Below, piece after piece: positions 57,650 through 64,000 of a stretch of 64,000 nt of DNA (within the stretch, counting starts at the first letter, position 1; every line of letters begins with the position of its first letter). A model generated the notes under the pieces. The model saw nothing but the letters and a program-made list of their open reading frames with translations. It had not been told where the DNA came from and ran no database searches. Both the position numbers and the translations under genes were made by a program. The stretch is from Gremmenia infestans (Eukaryota > Ascomycota > Leotiomycetes > Helotiales > Hamatocanthoscyphaceae). The stretch spans positions 310,001 through 374,000 of the forward strand of contig JAFEVB010000006.1 in assembly GCA_032629725.1 (NCBI GenBank), given 5' to 3'.

Positions 57650-58430
57650 TCTAGAGGTGTATCTCCTCTGCACTCTGGATATTCTTAACTATTATTATTA
57701 TCTTGCTAGTCGTAAGCCCGGCCACGCCTATTAATATTATAGGCCTGCCTACTATCTCGTGCAGCCTAGTATTATACAATATGATAAACTCTTGCCTATT
57801 CCTTGCCTCTCTCTTTATATTTGTTAGTATATAAATATTCCGCGTAATTATCTTTATATATCTAATAAGTTTAGTATTAATATATAATAATAATACATAT
57901 AGTATTAAGCTCCCTTATATTAGTATAGCTTAGATATAAAGCGAGAGAATATAAAGAAAGATTAACAGGTTACTAATAGTAGTTGTAGGAAGAAAATTCT
58001 ATAACTCTATTAGGATTTAAGTGAATTAGAGCTTAGTAGAGTTGATTATAGGATAGAGGCCTTGCTAAGAAGAATATTAAATTGATTGTAAGGAAATTCT
58101 AGATAAGACAGCTACTAGAAAAGACTTTAGATAAGGATTACTACTACTAAGAAGGGCAAAAATCCCGCTATAAATTTTTAAACGTGGTTCTAATAACTAC
58201 CTATACCTGTCTGCATATACCTCTATAAAAGCGCTTCTGCGCAACTATCTAAATAGAGCTGAATATATTATTATATAGCCGGTATTCCTAATAAAAGTAT
58301 GCTATTATAGTATATAAAGTCGCCGAATTAGAGAATTTGATCTCTATCTAAAGCTTCTTTAGCCTAAGTTCGGATGAATTCCGTTCCTATTTAATAACTA
58401 TTAAAAGTTCTTATCTAAGCTTTAGATCTA
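57650..58430 (+). pseudogene. Coding-like relic, unknown
   Basis: The plus-strand frame gives LDILNYYYYLASRKPGHAY near 57680, then YYRPAYYLVQPSIIQYDKLL and PIPCLSLYIC near 57760, and after a phase change AKIPL.IFKRGSNNYLYLSA near 58160 and YTSIKALLRNYLNRAEYIII near 58205. Stops are TAA/TAG. The family is not recognised; Tyr enrichment may reflect former Cys and His codons. Confidence 0.35.
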
Positions 58431-58470
58431 TATTTTTTTATTCTACTATTAGACTATTATTTCTTTGGCG

Positions 58471-58578
58471 CATTTTTAATCTTCTAAAACTATTTTTAAC
58501 TTGCTAAAACTATTTCCAACTTGCTAAATATTATTTCGATTTACTAATACCATTTTTATTCTTCTAGCGCATTTCTAA
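58471..58578. repeat. Tandem repeat, unit about 20 bp, five to six copies
   Basis: CATTTTTAATCTTCTAAAAC is followed by TATTTTTAACTTGCTAAAAC, TATTTCCAACTTGCTAAAT, a TTATTTCGATTTACTAATAC unit and CATTTTTATTCTTCTAGCG. Copies differ by scattered substitutions, some not of RIP type. Confidence 0.8.
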
Positions 58579-58715
58579 ATTCGAATATTAATTTTTAAGG
58601 AGATAAAATATTTAAATAATCCTAATCTAGATGCATGTCTATACTAATATATTCGCCTTTTAAGTAATAGTAGTGCTCGGATAAAATCTATAGAATAATT
58701 TCCTATAAATATATA
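58579..58715. other. Short unassigned stretch
   Basis: Follows the tandem repeat. No frame. Confidence 0.3.
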
Positions 58716-58719
58716 GATC

Positions 58720-59310
58720 TTAATAGCTAGAATGGAACGGGTTACTGAAAATTATTCCATTTAATACTCTTCTCTACTAAACCAGGTATAAGAGAAGCTG
58801 CAGGAACGAGGTAATATGCTATATTGCTGCATATGCTAGCTTATCACCTTTGCTTATAGAACGAGGCAATTAATAGCAACTTCTCTAGCATATAAGATAA
58901 CTGCTTCCCTAGATGCAAGTTCGGTTAATACTAATTAGATAATGCACCTATAGCTAAGGCTAATAGCTCTTCTCTCTAGCTATTCTCTCTTAAGTCCTTT
59001 ATATTAGATAAAGAAGAAAGCGATATAAACCCTCTAAACCTTATATAGCTTCTATATTATTAGAACTATCTGCAGATTTGTTCCTAGTTTGGACCCTGCC
59101 GTTTCTACTACTATGCTATCCTAATAATAGAAACTTTAGTTAGATGCTTTTTTAAAAGTCCTCTGCTAATATGAAGTTATTTAAGAGCCTTTTTGCAACT
59201 CTCCCCTATCTATAGCTAAGGCAATTATAGGTATTATTAGAGTACTATAGTAGATAGCTAGGACATCTTAGCTAATAAGTATAGGATTAAGACTAAAACT
59301 AGAAGCTATT
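58720..59310 (-). pseudogene. Coding-like relic, unknown
   Basis: The minus-strand frame gives VVETAGSKLGTNLQIVLII near 59110, KLYKV.RVYIAFFFI near 59050, then RRAISLSYRCII and LVLTELASREAVILYAREVA near 58930, then INCLVL.AKVIS. Stops are TAA/TAG. No known motif. Confidence 0.4.
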
Positions 59311-59915
59311 AAGGTCTATATCCTATTTAGAAAGATAATTCCCTTCTAAACTCTACTATGTCTCTCTTAAAAGCTGGATATAGTATAGTAGAAACTAAAC
59401 GCGCTATTATGTAAAGTGGGGTATGTAGCTAGTATAGCATCGTACCTTATAAAATCGGGCACTTTACTAAACTTGGATTATTATCCATTCTATAATATAC
59501 TCTTTTATATAGATTATTTTAATATATATATTTATATAATAATAAAACTATAAGTCAGATCCTAGCCTAGAGTCCGCGGTTATATTATCTCTCTATAGTA
59601 GGCATTATATAAGTCCAAGACCTTTATACTAAGTATAAAGAATTTTGATATTAAATTAGCGTTTCCTCTAATATTAGAGCTCTAGCTAGAGTATTTGTAG
59701 TTTTGCTAGAATATAAAGCAGCGCGAAATAGAGGGCTAGCTAAATACCTATAGCTAACCAAGTATAAATAGTGCCCAAATAAATTAGTTATTATTCTTAT
59801 TATAGGGACTAAATAATAAAGAAACTTTAAACCTGAAACTTAACTAACTTCTCTTTATAGTCTTAATATACTAACTTCTATAAAACCGGCCGCTTTAATC
59901 AAGTATGCTTTTGCT
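59311..59915. other. No gene recognised
   Basis: TA-rich sequence downstream of the kinase relic. A short minus-strand continuation of that relic may reach about 59900. Confidence 0.3.
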
Positions 59916-59919
59916 TGCT

Positions 59920-61605
59920 TTCTAGTTTTAATGCCACTTAAGTTTCTATATTATATATGATCCGAATATTATTAAAATAAGGGTGTTTTAAGGCTACTTT
60001 AGTAGGAGTACGCTTAGCAGGATCCCAAGTAATCATTAACGCTAGTAAATTCTAAATGCTATTAGCAGGTGCCGATTAAAGAATATCCACTTGCTTTTTC
60101 TATATAGCCTCTACACTTATAATATTTCGCTATAGCAACTTGCTTCTAGAAACGAATAGCTGCATCCTAATAATACTAGTCGCCTATAGATCAACCTCCT
60201 TACTATATAGCTATTATTCTATCTTAGGGGCCAAGAATAGAATTGTTTCTGCTTTGCCTAGATAAGGTTTATAGCGTTTAGCACGAATAGTTTCTTTATA
60301 GTCTAGTATAATAACCTTAATTATATCTGCTGATTGGTTTACGACTCTAATATTAGAAGGTTTAATATCCCGGTGTATAAAGCCTTTACTATATAAACCT
60401 TCTAAGCCCTAAAGTACTTAGTAGAATGCTGCTATTCGTATGCTTAAGGCTTATTAAAGGAATAGTTCTTCTAAAAGATTAAATCGCATAAATGGGCTAT
60501 AGATAATAATAACCTTCTTAGGTCTAGTTCGAAGGGAATATTGCTTATCTAAATTATTAAGTATTCCTATATACTATCTATCACCTTATTTGTAATACTT
60601 AGCGAAGTATTAAAGAAGCTATAGCTATAGCTAATTAGCAAAAGTGTATAGTGGATTTAATAAGATATACGTTTTATAGAAGTGCTTTTAATATATTGAT
60701 TTCTTGCAGGATCTTTATATAAGTCTCTATAGAGTTTTAAATAAGGCATTTTATAGTACTAGTTTCGCCGGTTCTAATATTCTTTATAATATTTACTATA
60801 CTAAACAAGCTATTGCCTACCGTTCCTTGAATATTCCACTCGCCGACTAAGGTGTCTATTAGAGAAGGCATTATAGATATATCTAAAGATAGTGCCTCCC
60901 GATTAAGGTGATTATTTAGATACTTGCGAAAGGCATTATTATATTCCTTTTTATTCAAATCCGAAAACTTAAGAGAATAGCTAAGCAAGCCAAATAATAT
61001 ACGGGATTTGCGTATTATAATACCCCGCTAACCTTCTTTAAACCCTTTATTCCTAAGTGTAGTTATATAACCTTACTAACTAAATACTTTTAATATAAGA
61101 ATAGTATCTTTATTAAAAAATAATCTTATATATTTCCCGGCAACCTTAAACTTCGCAGAGGAAGTTCCTAGCAGTATAAGAAGCAAGTCTATAGAGCTAG
61201 AATTAGCACTTCGTTTCTTAGACCGGCGACTAAATCCTATAACCTATCTAATATCCGGAATAAGAGGATTAACTTTAAATAATAAGATATAGTAGCTTTA
61301 GTAGTTTAGACTTAACTTAACGGAAATTTTATTATCTATCTTAATAGCTGTCTGGCTTTTCTAACTCTCCTGCCTTATATAGTAATCGGGTAAATTCGGA
61401 GAGTATAACTTAATATATAAAAATTTAGCATAGTGTATATATTCTAGATTTGTAGAGTTTAATAGAACTGCCTCTACAAGTTCGCTAAAAAGCTGCTAGG
61501 CTTTAATATTTGCAGGGACTAATTTCGCAAATATTAAATATAGTTAGAGAACGAGAGAGCTGCTTGGATCTATAGAGATTAAGAGGGTGCTTATCTTAAG
61601 ATATA
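59920..61605 (-). pseudogene. Ser/Thr protein kinase with N-terminal extension, RIP-inactivated
   Basis: The minus-strand frame enters near 61605 and reads LVPANIKA.QLFSELVEAVL, NLEYIHYAKFLYIKLYSPNL and LIPDIR.VIGFSRRS, an extension that could be an FHA-like domain. The kinase domain starts GEWNIQGTVGNSLFSIVNII near 60845, a glycine-rich loop with the third Gly lost. TGETSTIKCLI carries the beta-3 Lys near 60750. The catalytic loop GFIHRDIKPSNIRVV lies at about 60340-60385, followed by IIKVIILDYKETIRAKRYKP (DFG-equivalent, now DYK) and FLAPKIE for the APE motif. ALMITWDPAKRTPTKVALKH near 60010 is the C-lobe end. The open stretch at 60737-60988 is part of it. The HRD-K-N set is intact although the gene is dead. 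Confidence 0.85.
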
Positions 61606-61900
61606 TAAAAAAAGGGGGTTAATAGTAGAGAAGGGTATTAAGGTGGATGCAGCTGTTAGCGGGGTAGCGTTATTATATAAGGCGGACTCTAGGCGATTCC
61701 GAATACGCTATTTACGATCTTTACCCTATAACTCTTTACTTTTTACCTTGAATTAATACTATAATACTATAATATTACACCTTACTTTCGCTTTCTTATA
61801 TATTAATAACTAGGCGCAACTACCCTTAGAATTATCGCTTGTGATAGCTTAGTATTAAGGGCCTCTAACTCCGGCATAAACTAATGCCTAGGACGATATT
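61606..61900. other. Intergenic stretch between divergent relics
   Basis: No frame. It separates the minus-strand kinase relic from a plus-strand relic and probably held both promoters. Confidence 0.4.
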
Positions 61901-61903
61901 ACT

Positions 61904-62665
61904 ATGCCTAGCTTCGGTATTGAATTTGAGTATAGTCTAAAGAGAGCTTAGGAAGATTATAAGGATAAGGAAAAAGGCCGCTTTGCGAAATACTCCAGAT
62001 TTGGGATAATAGAGGAGGAGGCAAAACGAGCGACGCTGGAATATATGCGTAAAGCGTATAAGATATTAGTTATAGACTAGCTAGTAGACGTCTATACTTT
62101 ATCTCTATTACTATTAATCCTGCTAATACCTAGATCGATCGAGTTTAGTCACCTAAACTTCGCGGAGGCATATTCTACTAAATAGCTACTTTAGTAAGAC
62201 TCTAAAGAGAATTACTCCTGTCCTATAATCCAGCGCAATAGACTATTATATTAGCATATTAAGTAATAGTATATGCCGGATTCTATAGCTTTATAGCTTA
62301 TAAAGCCTATTACTAGAATTGCTAGAACGCGTGGTAATATTATTATAGGGTCGAAGATTTTAAAGAGGCCTAGGATATATAGGCAGATTCAAGTGAATAG
62401 ACCTTGACTAAGATACTATATAGAGATAAGGTCTAGGAAGTTGGCTAGAAAGAGCGGTTTTAGTTAAATATTAGAATATAGGCCTTTTAAGCGATTATGA
62501 TTGCGGGTTTAAGATATGCTTCTTGGATCTCTTAGAGAGGACTAAATATAGATAAGCTGGAGGGAACTAGTCTATAGAAGAAGGGCCTTAGCACTTGTAA
62601 CGTCGGAGGCTAGCGCGAAGAAAGCGGTATTAAAAGCGAAACGATTACTATACTAGAAAATTAAA
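61904..62665 (+). pseudogene. Unknown degenerate gene
   Basis: From ATG at 61904 the frame reads MPSFGIEFEYSLKRA, EDYKDKEKGRFAKYSRFGII, then EEEAKRATLEYMRKAYKILV and IPRSIEFSHLNFAEAYSTK near 62125. IKPITRIARTRGNIIIGSKI lies near 62300 and AIMIAGLRYASWIS near 62490. Stops are TAA/TAG. I considered a second recombinase of the DUF3435 type because of the 'MIAGLRYASWIS'-like helix, but the other family blocks are missing. Frame quality drops after 62665. Confidence 0.5.
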
Positions 62666-63119
62666 AGGTTATTATTAGAAGTAGGGATGGCAATATCTTA
62701 TTAGCGATATAAGCGCTTTATTAAGGTGTATGAAATTATATATAGTTTAAGCCTAAGAATTCAAGGAGATATAGATCTGCTTCGTATTCTTAGGCAATAT
62801 ATATAGTCTATAGCCTTCTCTACTATATCACCCTGTAGTAACTTCCCTATTATGACTTCTATTATTAGTATTAGGCTGGATGGTAGCGCTGAAAATCATA
62901 AAGCTAGGTTATCCTTTAAGTTATACCAAGCCGGTTTAAATATACTATCTAGAATATTATCCCCTCTAGCACTTAGGTTCTAATTCTTCTTAAATACACG
63001 CAATTAGCGGTTGACTAGGTAACTTACTTTTTATATTTATTATTTATTAAGTTTTTAGCTACTTTTATAAGGTGGTAAGTTATGCGAGCACTAGGGGGCT
63101 CCACTATAAGAGGAGAAGA
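62666..63119. other. Unassigned stretch
   Basis: The preceding frame becomes stop-dense here. It may be the 3' part of the previous relic or an intergenic stretch. No other frame. Confidence 0.3.
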
Positions 63120-64000
63120 AGTAGGATCCTAGCTTTAATTAATCTCTATATTAAGATATAAAGAGGTGATTACTAGATATAAATAGTAAAGGCAGAAGAA
63201 GTAGTCTTATAACTAAGCCTAAAATAGTGCCTAAGGCTCTATATACTACTAAGTCGGCGGTTAATAAATTTCCGACGCGGCCTCTATACCACTTCTCCTA
63301 TTATAGGTTTAATATCCATCTTAGCAACCTATCTAAAGCGCATCCCGTTTCTACCTATTCTTTAAGATTCGCGATAGCAGACCTTATAGAGAAAGTAGAA
63401 ACTCTTAAGAGGCGGCTTAATAAGTTATTAAACGTATTTAACTATATCCGAAAATCTCTTACTACTAAGAACCCTAAGCAGAGCTATATAGTTCGCACTA
63501 AAACCTTAGGCGAACGACCGGAATAGGTAGAGGAAATTGTCCTGTATTTTAATAAAATTTCAGTAGAACTAAAGAGCTTTAAGGAGACGCTTAACATATG
63601 CTTATTTATAGATAGTAGCAATTTACTAAGTGAGGTATTAGCATTGAATGCTAAAGCTGCGCTAGAAGCCGAGTTGCAGAATGAAGCTCCCTTATAATAT
63701 TAGGGTGCAGAACAGATACCTCTAGCAATTAGTAAAAACGGATAGCAAGAATTAGCTAATACCCTTAAGGTAGTAAGGCGCCTATCTCCAGCTTCGCCTT
63801 TAAGCTAGAATATTATAATAAAAGAGCCTCCGCTAATAGGCTATTAAGTGCCTATTAGCTGCGAGGTCTTGCTTATACTATCGACTTCGACCGAACCTCT
63901 TAACCGCACGACTTAACTAAGTAACGTATTACTTGATCTATAGTTGGAGGAAGGAATCGCACTAATATTTTACTATAACTATAAAGATATTAGCGGAAAC
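63120..64000 (+). pseudogene. Unknown degenerate gene, cut by the window edge
   Basis: The phase is readable from about 63160 to the last base. Residues 63227-63526 are open for 99 codons: TTKSAVNKFPTRPLYHFSYY, IADLIEKVETLKRRLNKLLN and SLTTKNPKQSYIVRTKTLGE. It continues past a TAG as VEEIVLYFNKISVELKSFKE near 63530, NAKAALEAELQNEAPL near 63650 and LEEGIALIFYYNYKDISGN at the edge. The middle part is coiled-coil-like. Stop density is lower than in most relics. The family is unknown; the rest lies beyond the window. Confidence 0.55.

Larger units (their letters stand above)
1..64000. other. RIP-mutated AT-rich isochore
   Basis: The whole window has the texture of repeat-induced point mutation. 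CpA and TpG are rare, TpA is abundant, and protein-family frames can be followed for hundreds of codons with stops that are almost only TAA/TAG, seldom TGA. Conserved Gln and Trp positions are the ones that became stops, and Asp codons preceded by T became Asn. This is the known result of RIP in Pezizomycotina, which acts on duplicated DNA. The extent over 64 kb, including gene-like cargo, suggests that the whole segment was once multicopy or lay close to repeats. I did not compute base composition; the statement rests on reading the sequence. Confidence 0.93.

Noticed and set aside
1..64000. An alternative genetic code reading TAA/TAG as Gln, as in some ciliates
   Set aside because: Many in-frame TAA/TAG fall at family Trp positions, CpA is depleted outside frames too, and the families are those of ascomycetes with standard code.
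1..64000. Mitochondrial or protist origin, from the AT-richness
   Set aside because: Nuclear fungal families with introns are present, and the bias is specific to CpA/TpG rather than general.

Overview
The window looks like heterochromatic, AT-rich DNA from a filamentous ascomycete (Pezizomycotina) that has been heavily mutated by repeat-induced point mutation (RIP). CpA and TpG are scarce and TpA is everywhere. No open reading frame exceeds 148 codons in 64 kb. Yet many long frames on both strands can be read through, and the stops in them are almost all TAA or TAG at places where a family expects Gln (CAA/CAG) or Trp (TGG). That is the footprint of C-to-T change at CpA on both strands. I therefore annotate nearly all genes as pseudogenes. 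I see no intact protein-coding gene, tRNA, rRNA or CRISPR array. Boundaries are approximate because starts, stops and splice sites are themselves mutated.

Layout. 770-3610 (+) is a relic of a DUF3435 tyrosine-recombinase-type gene, the family of Starship 'captains', pointing into the window, followed by an unknown relic to 4390. 4580-7720 (-) holds a fragment resembling a pogo/Fot transposase C-terminus and copy A of an unrecognised family ('family X'). 8290-17180 holds large unrecognised relics. 17350-19850 and 20780-23400 (-) are two diverged DUF3723-like relics with a short repeat cluster between them. 23469-24540 (+) is a protein kinase relic and 25830-27910 (+) a GH18 chitinase relic. 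28200-29990 (-) is family X copy B. 30829-33840 (+) is a long relic ending in a ULP1-type C48 protease domain. 34595-35929 (-) is an unknown 445-codon frame interrupted only by TAA/TAG.

37734-39540 (+) is a ferric reductase relic. 39560-41560 (+) is an unknown gene interrupted by a 193-bp palindromic MITE with a TA target duplication (40143-40335). 41700-45170 holds three unknown relics. 45230-47459 (+) is a CSC1/OSCA-type (DUF221) channel relic. 49810-52832 (+) is a coiled-coil/kinase-like relic. 53640-58430 (+) holds unknown relics. 59920-61605 (-) is a Ser/Thr kinase relic that keeps its HRD motif. 61904-64000 (+) holds two more unknown relics, the last running off the window.

Interpretation. 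DUF3435, DUF3723 and ferric reductase genes together are the known signature of Starship giant cargo transposons. Kinases, a chitinase, a membrane channel and a protease are plausible cargo. The density of gene-like relics and the shortage of recognisable retrotransposons fit one or more dead, RIP-mutated Starships better than an ordinary retrotransposon cluster. This is inference: no element boundary was proven.
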